A stretch of DNA of 64,000 nt from Micromonospora sp. WMMD882 (GTDB lineage Bacteria; Actinomycetota; Actinomycetes; Mycobacteriales; Micromonosporaceae): NCBI RefSeq assembly GCF_027497255.1, contig NZ_CP114903.1, positions 186,001-250,000 of the forward strand, given 5' to 3'. Of this stretch, positions 42,298 to 51,154 are shown one piece after another (the first letter of the stretch is position 1; every line of letters starts with the position of its first letter). The position numbers and the translations under genes were made by a program. The notes beneath the pieces are model-generated. The model made no database searches and was not told the origin of the DNA. It was given only the letters and a program-made list of their open reading frames with translations.

Positions 42298-45132
42298 ATG
42301 ACAGAGGCAGCCGCGAGCGACATCCCCCCGTTCCGGTACACCGCGGCCCTGGCCGGTGAGATCGAGCTGCGTTGGCAGGACGCCTGGGCGCGGGAGGGCA
42401 CCTTCCACGCCCCGAACCCGACCGGCCCGCTGGCCGACCCGGCGCACCCCCGCTCCGGCGCGGAGAAGCTGTACGTGCTGGACATGTTCCCCTACCCGTC
42501 CGGGGCGGGTCTGCACGTCGGGCACCCGCTGGGCTACATCGGCACCGACTGCTACGCCCGCTACCAGCGGATGGCCGGGCGCAACGTGCTGCACGCGATG
42601 GGCTTCGACGCGTTCGGGCTGCCCGCCGAGCAGTACGCGGTGCAGACCGGCACCCACCCGCGCGCCACCACCGTGGCCAACATCGAGCGGTACAAGGCGC
42701 AACTGCGGCGGCTGGGCCTGGCCCACGACAACCGGCGCTCGGTGGCCACCATCGACACCGACTTCTACCGCTGGACCCAGTGGATCTTCCTGCAGGTCTT
42801 CAACTCCTGGTACGACCGACAGGCGCGCCGGGCCCGCCCGATCGCCGAACTGGTCGCCGAGTTCGCCGCCGGCGACCGGCCCACCCCGGACGGCCGCCCC
42901 TGGGCCGAGCTGACCGCCGCGCAGCAGCGCCGGATCGTCGACGACCACCGGCTGGCGTACGTGTCGGAGGCCCCGGTGAACTGGTGCCCCGGGCTGGGCA
43001 CCGTGCTGGCCAACGAGGAGGTCACCGCCGACGGCCGCTCCGAGCGCGGCAACTTCCCGGTCTTCAAGCGCAACCTGAAGCAGTGGATGATGCGGATCAC
43101 CGCGTACTGCGACCGGCTGGTCGACGACCTGGACACGCTGGACTGGCCCGAGCCGATCAAGCTGATGCAGCGCAACTGGATCGGCCGGTCCACCGGCGCG
43201 CACATCGAGTTCCGCGCCGGGCGGGAGCCGATCCGGGTGTTCACCACCCGCCCGGACACCGTCTTCGGGGCCACCTACCTGGTGCTGGCCCCCGAGCACG
43301 AGCTGGTCGACGCGCTGGCGCCGGCGGCCTGGCCGGTCGGGACGAAGGACGCCTGGACCGGCGGGCACGCCAGCCCGCGCGCCGCCGTCGAGGCGTACCG
43401 GAAGGCGGCGGCGGCCAAGACCGACGTCGAGCGGCAGGCCGACGCGAAGGAGAAGACCGGCGTCTTCGTCGGCGCGTACGCCACCAACCCGGTCACCGGC
43501 GCGCAGATCCCGATCTTCGTCGCCGACTACGTGCTGGCCGGCTACGGCACCGGCGCGATCATGGCGGTGCCCGCCCAGGACGAGCGGGACTGGGCCTTCG
43601 CCGAGGCGTTCGACCTGCCGATCGTCCGCACCGTGCAGCCACCGGAGGGCTTCGCCGGCACCGCGTACACCGGGGACGGCCCGGCGATCAACAGCGCCGC
43701 GCCCGACCGTGGCCTGGACCTGGACGGCCTGGGGGTCGCCGACGCCAAGGCCCGCATCGTCGAGTGGCTGGAGGCCAACGGGCACGGCGCCGGCGCGGTC
43801 ACCTACCGGCTGCGCGACTGGCTGTTCAGCCGGCAGCGCTACTGGGGCGAGCCGTTCCCCGTCGTGTATGACGCCGACGGCAACGCGGTCGCGCTGCCCG
43901 AGTCGATGCTGCCGGTCGAGCTGCCCGAGGTCGACGACTTCTCCCCGCGCACCTTCGACCCCGCCGACGCCGACAGCGACCCGGAGACCCCGCTGTCGCG
44001 TCGCCGCGACTGGGTGGAGGTCGAGCTGGACCTGGGTGACGGCCCGAAGCGGTACACCCGGGAGACCAACGTGATGCCGCAGTGGGCCGGCTCCTGCTGG
44101 TACGAGCTGCGCTACCTGGACCCGACCAACGCCGACCGGTTCGTCGACCCGGCCAACGAGGCGTACTGGATGGGCCCGCGCGCCGAGGGCGACTGCGGCG
44201 GCACCGACCTGTACGTCGGCGGCTCCGAGCACGCCGTGCTGCACCTGCTGTACGCCCGGTTCTGGCACAAGGTGCTGTACGACCTGGGCCACGTGTCGTC
44301 GGTCGAGCCGTTCCGGAAGCTGTTCAACCAGGGCTACATCCAGGCGTACGCGTACACCGACCCGCGGGGCGTCTACGTGAACGCCGAGGAGGTCGTCGAG
44401 CGCGACGGCCGCTACTTCCACGGCGACACCGAGGTGCGCCGCGAGTACGGCAAGATGGGCAAGTCGCTGCGGAACGTGGTCACCCCGGACGAGATGTGCG
44501 CGACGTACGGGGCGGACACCTTCCGGGTGTACGAGATGTCGATGGGTCCGCTGGAGGTGTCCCGCCCCTGGGAGACCCGGGCCGTGGTCGGCTCGTACCG
44601 CTTCCTGCAGCGGGTCTGGCGGACGGTGGTGGACGAGCGCACCGGCGCGCCGCGGGTCACCGACGCCCCGGCCGACGAGGCCACCCGCCGGCTGCTGCAC
44701 AGGGTGATCGACGGGGTCCGCGCCGACATGGACGCGATCCGGTTCAACACCGCGATCGCGAAGCTGATCGAGCTGACCAACGGGCTGACCCGGCTGAGCG
44801 CGACCCCGCGTGAGGTGGCCGAGCCGCTGGTGCTGATGCTGGCTCCGTTCGCCCCGCACGTCGCCGAGGAGCTGTGGCGGCGGCTGGGGCACGCCGGCTC
44901 GCTGGCGTACGCGGACTTCCCGGTCGCCGACCCGGCGCTGCTGGTCGCCGAGACGGTCACCTACCCGGTGCAGGTCAACGGCAAGGTCCGGGGCCGGATC
45001 GAGGCGCCCGCCGACGCCGACGAGGAGACCGTGCGGGCGGCGGCCCTGGAGGCGGTCGCGGCCGTCCTGGCCGGCAGGGCGCCCCGCAAGGTGATCGTGG
45101 TGAAGGGCCGCATGGTCAGCGTGGTCGCCTGA
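42298..45132 (+). CDS. leuS: Leucyl-tRNA synthetase
   Basis: 944-aa class I synthetase. The HIGH signature is [16 protein letters not shown], preceded by LYVLDMFPY, and the KMSKS loop reads [14 protein letters not shown]. The editing domain inserted in the Rossmann fold is recognisable by the block with [20 protein letters not shown] and [29 protein letters not shown] is the region of the zinc module, here without a full Cys set. The tail ends [20 protein letters not shown], the usual C-terminal domain. ATG at 42298 follows GAGGAGAG. Expression is probably limited by the upstream terminator and leader peptide. Confidence 0.95.
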   Translation: MTEAAASDIPPFRYTAALAGEIELRWQDAWAREGTFHAPNPTGPLADPAHPRSGAEKLYVLDMFPYPSGAGLHVGHPLGYIGTDCYARYQRMAGRNVLHAMGFDAFGLPAEQYAVQTGTHPRATTVANIERYKAQLRRLGLAHDNRRSVATIDTDFYRWTQWIFLQVFNSWYDRQARRARPIAELVAEFAAGDRPTPDGRPWAELTAAQQRRIVDDHRLAYVSEAPVNWCPGLGTVLANEEVTADGRSERGNFPVFKRNLKQWMMRITAYCDRLVDDLDTLDWPEPIKLMQRNWIGRSTGAHIEFRAGREPIRVFTTRPDTVFGATYLVLAPEHELVDALAPAAWPVGTKDAWTGGHASPRAAVEAYRKAAAAKTDVERQADAKEKTGVFVGAYATNPVTGAQIPIFVADYVLAGYGTGAIMAVPAQDERDWAFAEAFDLPIVRTVQPPEGFAGTAYTGDGPAINSAAPDRGLDLDGLGVADAKARIVEWLEANGHGAGAVTYRLRDWLFSRQRYWGEPFPVVYDADGNAVALPESMLPVELPEVDDFSPRTFDPADADSDPETPLSRRRDWVEVELDLGDGPKRYTRETNVMPQWAGSCWYELRYLDPTNADRFVDPANEAYWMGPRAEGDCGGTDLYVGGSEHAVLHLLYARFWHKVLYDLGHVSSVEPFRKLFNQGYIQAYAYTDPRGVYVNAEEVVERDGRYFHGDTEVRREYGKMGKSLRNVVTPDEMCATYGADTFRVYEMSMGPLEVSRPWETRAVVGSYRFLQRVWRTVVDERTGAPRVTDAPADEATRRLLHRVIDGVRADMDAIRFNTAIAKLIELTNGLTRLSATPREVAEPLVLMLAPFAPHVAEELWRRLGHAGSLAYADFPVADPALLVAETVTYPVQVNGKVRGRIEAPADADEETVRAAALEAVAAVLAGRAPRKVIVVKGRMVSVVA

Positions 45133-45135
45133 CGG

Positions 45136-45183
45136 GCCGGGGCGCCCGGTCCGTCCGGGAAACGACGGACCGGGCGCCCCGGC
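45136..45183. terminator. 20-bp stem terminator after leuS
   Basis: The arm beginning gccggggcgcccggtccgtc (45136-45155) pairs perfectly with 45164-45183 around cgggaaac. It starts 4 nt after the leuS stop codon. Confidence 0.85.
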
Positions 45184-45194
45184 GGGCAGCGCCG

Positions 45195-45450
45195 TCACGG
45201 GTCCCGGCGGCGGACCGCCAGCACCGTGACGAGGGCGAAGACCACAGCCCACCCCGGCGTACGCGGCCCACGCGCCGCCCACCGTGCCCCGGTGCGCGAC
45301 GTCCACCCAGGCCGGTGGCTCCCCGCTCTCCAGCAGCCGCTGCCAGGCGGCGATCGGCAGGGCGTGGCGCAGCGCCGCCGACCAGCGCTCCGAGTCGTCG
45401 ACGGCGGTCGGCAGCAGGAGCAGCAGCGTCGTGGCGGCCACGATGGCCGG
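45195..45450 (-). pseudogene. Remnant of an ABC-2 type permease, C-terminal part
   Basis: On the minus strand one frame gives a membrane helix and loop (VAATTLLLLLPTAVDDSERW, ALRHALPIAAWQRLLESGEP, GGAWAAYAGV), then the next frame continues with GWAVVFALVTVLAVRRRDP and stops at 45195. Joined, this looks like the last two helices and the RRRDP-type end of an ABC-2 exporter permease. A frameshift near 45262 and the loss of everything upstream mark it as a decayed gene. It abuts an oppositely oriented regulator remnant. Confidence 0.6.
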
Positions 45451-45542
45451 TCGCCCGTCTGTTCACCAAGCTCGGCGCCCGGGACCGGGTGCACCTGGTC
45501 ATCGCCGCCTACGACGCCGCCCTCGTCGTCCCGCCCCGGTGA
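45447..45542 (+). pseudogene. Remnant of a NarL/LuxR response regulator, C-terminus
   Basis: RLFTKLGARDRVHLVIAAYD followed by AALVVPPR and a stop matches the last helices of LuxR-type response regulators (typically HVSRLLTKLGLRDRVQAVVLAYE). The receiver domain and most of the helix-turn-helix are missing; upstream sequence in this frame does not continue the domain. Together with the permease remnant it suggests a lost sensor kinase / regulator / ABC exporter locus. Confidence 0.6.
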
Positions 45543-45722
45543 GCCCCGCCCCGGGGAGCGGGGCCGCGTGGACGAGCCGGCGGCGGGCGGTCCCGGCCGG
45601 CCGTCCACCCCGGCCCGCGTCCGGCGGCCCGCCCGGTCCAGCCCTCTGCCGGATCGTCCGTCCGGTCCAGCCGTCCGCCGGACCGCCCGCCCGCCCGCCC
45701 GGCCGGCCGGTCGGTCGGTCGG
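45543..45722. other. GC-rich spacer
   Basis: Low-complexity stretch with runs such as ccgcccgcccgcccggccgg and ggtcggtcggtcggtc. No gene or clear hairpin pair was found. Confidence 0.4.
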
Positions 45723-46433
45723 TCAACGGTCCGTCGGGGCGTCCGGACCGGCGAGCAGGTCCCGGCGGCGTCGCCGTTCGGCCCGCCACCAGTTGCGTAG
45801 CAGCGCCGCGCTGGCGATCAGCCCGAGCGCGGCGGGCGCGACGGCGTACCAGTTGATCCCGTCGGGGCTGCTGGCCGCCGCGCCGACCGCCGCGTAGCCG
45901 AAGGCGGTGGGCGCGGAGGCCAGCACGCTGCCGGTCAGGAACGGCAGCAGCCGCGCGCCGGTGGTGCCGTACCCGTAGCTGACCAGGCCGAAGCCGGAGA
46001 TCGGCAGTAGCCGGACGGTCATCACGCCGAGCACGCTCTGCCGGGCGAACCAGCCGTCCAGGCGGGCCAGCCGGCCACGGGCGCGTTCGGAGACGAAGTC
46101 CCGGCCGAGGGCCCGGCCGACGGCGAAGCCGAGCGCGGCGGCGAGCAGCGCCGCGCCGAGCGCGTACGCGGCCCCTTCGAGCGCCCCGAAGAGCGCGCCC
46201 GAGGCGAGGGTGACGAAGGTCCGGGGCACCAGGGCGACCAGCAGCACCGCCCCGCCGACGACGCCGGCCACCGGGGCCAGCGCACCGAGCCGCTCGACGT
46301 GCCGGGGCAGCTCGGTCAGCTCCGGTCGGGGCGCCAGGAGCACCAGCAGACCGAACCCGCCGAGCAGCAGCAGCAGGGCGGCGAAGCGGACGGCCGACTG
46401 CTGCGCGAGCAGCCGCCGGACCGTCCCGGTCAC
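45723..46433 (-). CDS. TVP38/TMEM64 family membrane protein
   Basis: 236-aa protein with five or six helices. The SNARE-associated / DedA-like core is seen in LVALVPRTFVTLASGALFGALEGAAYALGAALLAAALGFAVGR, broken into shorter motifs: PRTF, GALFG and FAVGRALGRDF, then VRLLPISGFGLVSYGYGTTG. Relatives are thought to move or scramble lipids, including undecaprenyl phosphate carriers in the DedA superfamily; this is family knowledge, not proof. GTG at 46433 overlaps the gatD stop (GTGA), so it is the third gene of the murT-gatD operon. A lipid-carrier role would suit that company. Confidence 0.8.
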   Translation of the reverse strand: MTGTVRRLLAQQSAVRFAALLLLLGGFGLLVLLAPRPELTELPRHVERLGALAPVAGVVGGAVLLVALVPRTFVTLASGALFGALEGAAYALGAALLAAALGFAVGRALGRDFVSERARGRLARLDGWFARQSVLGVMTVRLLPISGFGLVSYGYGTTGARLLPFLTGSVLASAPTAFGYAAVGAAASSPDGINWYAVAPAALGLIASAALLRNWWRAERRRRRDLLAGPDAPTDR

Positions 46434-47152
46434 GGCCGGCGGGCGGCGACCACCGCGGCGTGGCGTTCGGCGCGCAGCCGGTCGGGCCAGGTGTCGTCGA
46501 GCGGCGGGAGCTGGTGCGCCCCGGTGGCCCAGCGCAGCAGCAGGTCGGCCAGGGCCGGGTTGCGGGCCAGCGCCGGCCCGTGCGAGTACGTGCCGAGCAG
46601 CTTGCCCCGCCAGGCCCCCTCGGTCTGCCCGTCGTTGCCGACCCCGGCGGTGACCCGGGCCAGCGGCGCCACCCCCGGCCCCAGGTGGGTGCGTCCGCCG
46701 TGGTTCTCGAACCCGCTCAGCGGCGGCACGCCCAGCCGGGGGTCGATCTCGCCGGCCAGCTCGCCGACCGCCCGGGACGGCCCCCGGTCGGATTGCAGGT
46801 CGAGCAGCTCCAGGCCCTGGCACAGGGTGCCCTTGGCGAAGAACGACCGGCCGAGGAGCTGGTAGCCGGCGCACACCCCGAAGACCACCGAGCCCTGGGC
46901 GACCGCGCGGTGCAGGCCGCCGTCGGCGAGCAGCCGCTGCGCGCCGAGCGCCTGCGGGCCGTCCTCGCCGCCGCCGAGCAGGTAGATGTCGGCGGAGGTG
47001 GGTAGCCGCTGGTCGGAGCGGACCTCCAGGACCTCGACCGGCATCCCGCGCTGCATCGCCCGCCGGGCCAGGATCAGCAGGTTGCCCCGGTCACCGTAGG
47101 TGGAGAGCAGGTCGGGGTAGATCCAGACGATGCGCAGGCTCTCAGTTGACAC
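46430..47152 (-). CDS. gatD: Lipid II glutamine amidotransferase subunit GatD
   Basis: 240-aa class I glutamine amidotransferase of the CobB/CobQ type. The nucleophile elbow is VVFGVCAGYQLLG (Cys), and the catalytic His lies in GTYSHGPALARNP. The N-terminal VWIYPDLLSTYGDRGNLLIL is a GatD mark. It releases ammonia from glutamine for MurT, which amidates the alpha-carboxyl of D-isoglutamate in lipid II. The start at 47152 overlaps the end of murT by 11 nt, so the two subunits are coupled. No separate His-Glu dyad is expected, as in staphylococcal GatD. Confidence 0.92.
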   Translation of the reverse strand: MSTESLRIVWIYPDLLSTYGDRGNLLILARRAMQRGMPVEVLEVRSDQRLPTSADIYLLGGGEDGPQALGAQRLLADGGLHRAVAQGSVVFGVCAGYQLLGRSFFAKGTLCQGLELLDLQSDRGPSRAVGELAGEIDPRLGVPPLSGFENHGGRTHLGPGVAPLARVTAGVGNDGQTEGAWRGKLLGTYSHGPALARNPALADLLLRWATGAHQLPPLDDTWPDRLRAERHAAVVAARRP

Positions 47153-48404
47153 GGTCCAACTCCGCTCGGATGTCCTGGAACGCGGTGTAATTGGCGATGA
47201 CCTCCAGCCGGCCCGCGGGCACGCTGCGGACCGCGTCGTCGAACGTCCGGACGTGCTGGAACGGCACGTCGTTGACGTCGAGGCGGACGGCCAGGTCGTA
47301 GGCCCGGTCGCCGGTGATCAGCACCTGCCGGCCGCGCAGCGGCGCGAAGTCGACGTCGAACAGCCAGGAGGTGTCCAGGCCGTCGGGGTCGCGGGCGTTG
47401 ATGGACAGCAGCGTCGGGGCGTGGTCGGCCATGTCGAACGCCTCCAGCCAGCTCGCCGGGTTCTTCGCCAGCAGCAGCCGGATGTTGCGGCCGTCCCGGT
47501 CGACCTGCGCGTACCGGCCGGCGACCGAGGCCACCGAGCCGAGCCGGGAGACCGCGTCCACCGGGCGTACGCCGAACTCGGCGGCCACCGCGAGGGCGGT
47601 GGCGGCGTTGCCGATGTTCACCCGGCCGGGCAACTGGAGGACGATCTTGTGCCAGGCGCCGGTCGGGTCGACCACCCCGTCGTCCTCGACCAGCCAGTGC
47701 GGGCGGGGGCGGCGCAGCGGGCAGCCGGTGCACCACCACTGCTCACCGGAGCGCTCGATGGACGAGCCGCACTCCGGGCAGACCCAGGAGTCGTCGTGCC
47801 AGCGCTGCCCGGCGCTGAACCAGGTCACGTGGGGCGGGGTGATCCGGTGGTCGTGGCTGGCCGGCGGGGTGGCGGCCCAGACCACCATCGGGTCGTCGGC
47901 GTTGGCGATCACCCGCAGCTCCGGGTGCCGCACCAGCGCGGCCCGCCAGAGCTGCGCCATCATGGCGACCTCCTTGGCCCGGTCGAGCTGGTCGCGGGAG
48001 AGGTTGAGCAGCGCCACCACGTGCGGCTCGGTGGCCTCCATGACCTGGGCCAGGTAGTGCTCGTCCACTTCGAGCACCGCGTACGGGGTGCTGCCGGCCT
48101 TGGCCAGCGCCGAGGTGTGCCCGGTGGGCATGTTCGCGCCGAACGAGTTGGTGGCGACCGTGCCGAGCACGCCGACCGCCGCGGCGGCGAGCCGGGTGGT
48201 GGTGGTCTTGCCGTTGGTGCCCGAGACCAGGGCGATGGCCCGGCCGGCCGAGAGGTGGGCCAGCAGGTCCGGATCGATCTTGAGGCCGATCCATCCGCCG
48301 ATCACCGAGCCGTCCCCCCGGCCGGCGGCCCGGGACAGCGCCGCCGCCGTGCGCGACACGGAGCTGGCCACCTTTGCCCGCAGGGGCATCTTCGCGTCCG
48401 TCAC
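47142..48404 (-). CDS. murT: Lipid II isoglutaminyl synthase subunit MurT
   Basis: 420-aa Mur-ligase-like protein. The ATP loop is IALVSGTNGKTTTTRLAAAA, the central domain has NLSRDQLDRAKEV and NADDP, and a four-Cys zinc ribbon is inserted (CPECG and CTGC). The C-terminal domain is DUF1727 type, with SWLFDVDFAPLRGR and ITGDRAYDLAVRLD. With GatD it turns D-isoglutamate of the stem peptide into D-isoglutamine. The mRNA is probably leaderless: TAACCT (minus, 48412-48417) stands 7 nt before GTG at 48404. It diverges from mraZ, placing amidation next to precursor synthesis. Confidence 0.93.
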   Translation of the reverse strand: MTDAKMPLRAKVASSVSRTAAALSRAAGRGDGSVIGGWIGLKIDPDLLAHLSAGRAIALVSGTNGKTTTTRLAAAAVGVLGTVATNSFGANMPTGHTSALAKAGSTPYAVLEVDEHYLAQVMEATEPHVVALLNLSRDQLDRAKEVAMMAQLWRAALVRHPELRVIANADDPMVVWAATPPASHDHRITPPHVTWFSAGQRWHDDSWVCPECGSSIERSGEQWWCTGCPLRRPRPHWLVEDDGVVDPTGAWHKIVLQLPGRVNIGNAATALAVAAEFGVRPVDAVSRLGSVASVAGRYAQVDRDGRNIRLLLAKNPASWLEAFDMADHAPTLLSINARDPDGLDTSWLFDVDFAPLRGRQVLITGDRAYDLAVRLDVNDVPFQHVRTFDDAVRSVPAGRLEVIANYTAFQDIRAELDRVN

Positions 48405-48599
48405 GCGAGCGAGGTTACCGGACCGGTCGGCCCGTCAGATCGCCGCCGAGGGCGAACCGTTCGGGCGGGGACACCGGACCACCCGGCGGCGGGCGGCGCG
48501 CCGGGCGGCGGGCGGTGGCGCTCCGGCCGGTCGGAAAATGATCACCCGGATGGAGTCGATCTATGTCGGGAAACGGACGCCGACGATCTACCGGTTCCG
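48405..48599. other. Spacer between murT and the mra control region
   Basis: Apart from the murT -10 box no gene or conserved site was recognised. It contains repeated cggcgggcggc runs. Confidence 0.4.
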
Positions 48600-48620
48600 C
48601 CCTCCACTTCGCTCCACCCC
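48600..48620 (-). promoter_or_regulatory. Inverted MraZ-type box
   Basis: Read on the minus strand this is ggggtggagcgaagtggagg, two TGGAG repeats 10 bp apart. It mirrors the box at 48671-48715 and lies about 60 bp upstream of it. Confidence 0.5.
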
Positions 48621-48670
48621 CTCTGACGTGCTGTTTTGTCGTTCCGGGCGGCGCGCCACGCGGGCGATTC

Positions 48671-48715
48671 TGGTTGCAGGTGGAGGGAAGTGGAGTAGAG
48701 TGGGGCCCAATGGTG
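48671..48715 (+). promoter_or_regulatory. MraZ operator: TGG repeats at exact 10-bp steps
   Basis: TGG begins at 48671, 48681, 48691, 48701 and 48711; the middle three read TGGAG, TGGAG and TGGGG. MraZ represses its own cluster by binding TGGG-type repeats with 10-bp spacing in other bacteria, so this is its likely binding site. It overlaps the mraZ promoter. Confidence 0.75.
48674..48701 (+). promoter_or_regulatory. Promoter of the mraZ operon
   Basis: TTGCAG (48674-48679), a 16-nt spacer and TAGAGT (48696-48701), interleaved with the TGG repeats. It would give a leader of about 80 nt. Confidence 0.55.
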
Positions 48716-48788
48716 AGGCCGGGAGGGCCCACCGGCCCGGGGGGTCAGCGGCGCCGCGAACGCCGCTCAGGGCGAGGGGGTTTGGGCC

Positions 48789-49220
48789 GTGTTCCTCGGC
48801 ACCCACACTCCACGCCTGGACGACAAAGGCCGGTTGATCCTTCCGGCGCGGTTCCGGGACGAGCTTGCGGGGGGTGTCGTGATCACCAAAGGGCAGGAGC
48901 GCTGCCTCTACGTCTTCCCGCTGCCCGAGTTCCAGCGGATCGCCGACCAGTTGCGCCAGCAGCCGATGACACACAAGGCCGCGCGGGCGTACAGCCGGGT
49001 CTTCTTCGCCAGCGCCCACGACGAGGTCCCCGACAGACAGGGCCGCGTCACCATCCCGGCCCACCTGCGCGCCTACGCCGAGCTCGACCGCGACCTCGTG
49101 GTGATCGGCGCGAGCACCCGGGTGGAGGTCTGGGACCGGAGCAAGTGGGACGCCTACCTCGCCGAGAGCGAGGAGGAGTTCTCCGACATCTCCGAGGGGG
49201 TGTTGCCCGGCGGTCTGTAG
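48789..49220 (+). CDS. mraZ: Transcriptional regulator MraZ
   Basis: 143-aa protein with two AbrB-like halves, each with its family mark: [23 protein letters not shown] and, in the second, [28 protein letters not shown]. It binds direct repeats before its own gene and controls the dcw cluster. The GTG start at 48789 is fixed by the conserved FLGTH beginning. The five phased TGG repeats lie 74-118 bp upstream. It heads the division cluster; rsmH follows after 195 bp, a larger gap than in many genomes. Confidence 0.93.
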   Translation: MFLGTHTPRLDDKGRLILPARFRDELAGGVVITKGQERCLYVFPLPEFQRIADQLRQQPMTHKAARAYSRVFFASAHDEVPDRQGRVTIPAHLRAYAELDRDLVVIGASTRVEVWDRSKWDAYLAESEEEFSDISEGVLPGGL

Positions 49221-49415
49221 GGCGTGACGACGCCCGACGTACTGCGAGATCTCCAGCCGCTTCGGCGTTCCTGGCACCCCTTCCCCGGTGCCAGGGGCAC
49301 GATCCAGTCTCCTCGGACCGCGATCGGGGAGCGGACGGGAGCGGATGGGGATCTGGCGGTACGACGGGGCGTCGTGGCGGCGGGACAGACAACACGAGAG
49401 AGAAGGTTCACGCCA

Positions 49416-50546
49416 GTGGGGGTCGACATGGGGGAGCTACGCGTCACGCACGTGCCGGTGCTGCTCGGGCGTTGTCTCGAGTTGCTGGCCCCCGCTTTGG
49501 CCCGCGGGGAGCGGACGGTCCACGTCGACGCCACGCTGGGGTTGGCCGGTCACGCCGAGGCGGTGCTGACGGCGCATCCGCGCGCCGTCCTGATCGGTCT
49601 CGACCGGGACACCGAGGCCCTGGCCCACGCCCGGGCGCGGCTGGCCCGGTTCGCCGACCGGGTCCACCTCGTGCACGCCGTCTACGACGAGCTGCCCGAC
49701 GTGCTCGACCGGCTGGGCCACCCCGCGATCGACGGGATCCTCTTCGACCTCGGTGTCTCCTCGCTGCAACTGGACGAGCCCGACCGGGGGTTCGCCTACG
49801 CGCGGGACGCCCCGTTGGACATGCGGATGGACCAGACCCGGGGGACGACCGCCGAGGAGGTGGTCAACTCCTACGCCCATCCGGACCTGACCCGCCTCCT
49901 GCGGGTGTACGGCGAGGAGAAGTTCGCCGGCCGGGTCGCCTCGGCGATCATCCGGGAGCGGGAACGGTCCCGGATCACCTCGTCGGCCCGACTGGCCGAG
50001 CTGGTCCGGGACGCCATTCCCGCGCCAGCCCGGCGAACCGGGGGACACCCGGCAAAGAGAACGTTTCAGGCTTTACGGATCGAGGTAAACAGGGAACTGG
50101 CGGCGCTGGAGACGGCGCTGCCAGCCGCGCTCGACAGGCTCACCGTGGGTGGCCGCATGGTCGTCCTGTCCTACCACTCCCTGGAGGACAGGCTGACCAA
50201 GGCGGCGCTCGCCGAGCGGGTCCGCAGTAGGGGCCCGATCGACCTCCCGGTCGAACTGCCCGGCACCGGCCCGACGTTCCGGCTGCTCAGCCGGGGCGCC
50301 GAGCTGCCCGGGGAGGAGGAGGTCACGGCGAACCCCCGGGCCGCGTCGGTGCGGTTGCGTGCCGCGGAGCGGATCGACCCCGACGCGGAACGCCAGGCGG
50401 GCACCGACCGCGAACGGTACCGCCGGCGACGGCAGGGGACGCCCCAGGGGACGGGGGCGACCGGCGACTCCACAGTGGGTCAGCGGTCGGCTCCGGGCGA
50501 CGGCACGGCGACGGACGACGAAGAGGGAGAGGGGGAGGGACCATGA
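49416..50546 (+). CDS. rsmH: 16S rRNA m4C1402 methyltransferase
   Basis: 376-aa SAM-dependent enzyme that methylates N4 of C1402 in 16S rRNA. Marks are [14 protein letters not shown], the SAM site [15 protein letters not shown] and [68 protein letters not shown] and [10 protein letters not shown]. The C-terminal 60 residues are a charged, low-complexity extension beyond the usual RsmH length. I chose GTG at 49416, 9 nt after AGAAGG; ATG at 49428 is nearly as good. It overlaps ftsL by 4 nt. Confidence 0.93.
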   Translation: MGVDMGELRVTHVPVLLGRCLELLAPALARGERTVHVDATLGLAGHAEAVLTAHPRAVLIGLDRDTEALAHARARLARFADRVHLVHAVYDELPDVLDRLGHPAIDGILFDLGVSSLQLDEPDRGFAYARDAPLDMRMDQTRGTTAEEVVNSYAHPDLTRLLRVYGEEKFAGRVASAIIRERERSRITSSARLAELVRDAIPAPARRTGGHPAKRTFQALRIEVNRELAALETALPAALDRLTVGGRMVVLSYHSLEDRLTKAALAERVRSRGPIDLPVELPGTGPTFRLLSRGAELPGEEEVTANPRAASVRLRAAERIDPDAERQAGTDRERYRRRRQGTPQGTGATGDSTVGQRSAPGDGTATDDEEGEGEGP

Positions 50547-51151
50547 ACGTCAACAAGCGCGACCGCCGGGACATCTCCGGCGGAGGGCAGCGTACACCGC
50601 GGTCGGGGGGCCGGACCACGGCGGCACGTGCCACGACGGACGGGGTCGGCCGCACCGGGCCGGACCACGCCCACCAGCAGGGTGGGGCTCGCGCTCGGGG
50701 GACGCGCGAGTTCCCGACCCAGGGCAGCGCCGCGCTGCGGCCGGCGCAGCGGCCCGACCCGACCGACCGTCCGGGCGCCCCGCGGCTGCGGGTCGCCCCG
50801 CCGCCGCCGGTGTCGGTGCCCCGGGCGCCTTTCGTCGGGCTGGTGCTGGTCCTGGTGGTCGGCGGGGTGCTCGGCATCCTGCTGGTCAACACCAAGATCA
50901 ACGAGAACGCCTTCCGGCTGGAGAAGCTCCAGCAGCAGCAGGCCAAACTCGACGTCGACGAGCAGCAGCTCAAGAAGCGCATCGCCGAGAGCGAGGCGCC
51001 GGGCAACCTCACCGCCAACGCCCGCAAGCTGGGCCTGGTGGAGTCGGACGACCCGGCCTTCATCCAACTCCCGGACGGCCGGATGATCGGGGTGCCCCGC
51101 CCGGCGGGCGGGCAGCCGGCCATCACGAGCCAGCAGGGCACGGGAGGCTGA
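50543..51151 (+). CDS. ftsL: FtsL-like septal membrane protein
   Basis: 202-aa bitopic protein. An Arg/Gly-rich cytoplasmic region of about 95 residues precedes one helix ([19 protein letters not shown]), then a coiled coil ([20 protein letters not shown] and on) and a short tail. This plan, size and place between rsmH and ftsI are those of actinobacterial FtsL (Rv2164c in M. tuberculosis). FtsL joins FtsB and FtsQ to activate septal peptidoglycan synthesis by FtsW-FtsI. Sequence similarity in this family is low, so the call rests on plan and place. It overlaps rsmH by 4 nt and ends 3 nt before ftsI. Confidence 0.82.
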   Translation: MNVNKRDRRDISGGGQRTPRSGGRTTAARATTDGVGRTGPDHAHQQGGARARGTREFPTQGSAALRPAQRPDPTDRPGAPRLRVAPPPPVSVPRAPFVGLVLVLVVGGVLGILLVNTKINENAFRLEKLQQQQAKLDVDEQQLKKRIAESEAPGNLTANARKLGLVESDDPAFIQLPDGRMIGVPRPAGGQPAITSQQGTGG

Positions 51152-51154
51152 CCC

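Noticed and set aside
42067-45441. 1124-codon open frame on the minus strand opposite leuS
   Set aside because: Antisense shadow of leuS. Only its first 65 or so codons (45245-45441) look like protein, and these belong to the permease remnant.
47142-48404. MurT gene as the missing murD
   Set aside because: It has the Mur-ligase ATP loop, but also the four-Cys zinc ribbon, the DUF1727 end and an overlapping gatD, which define MurT.
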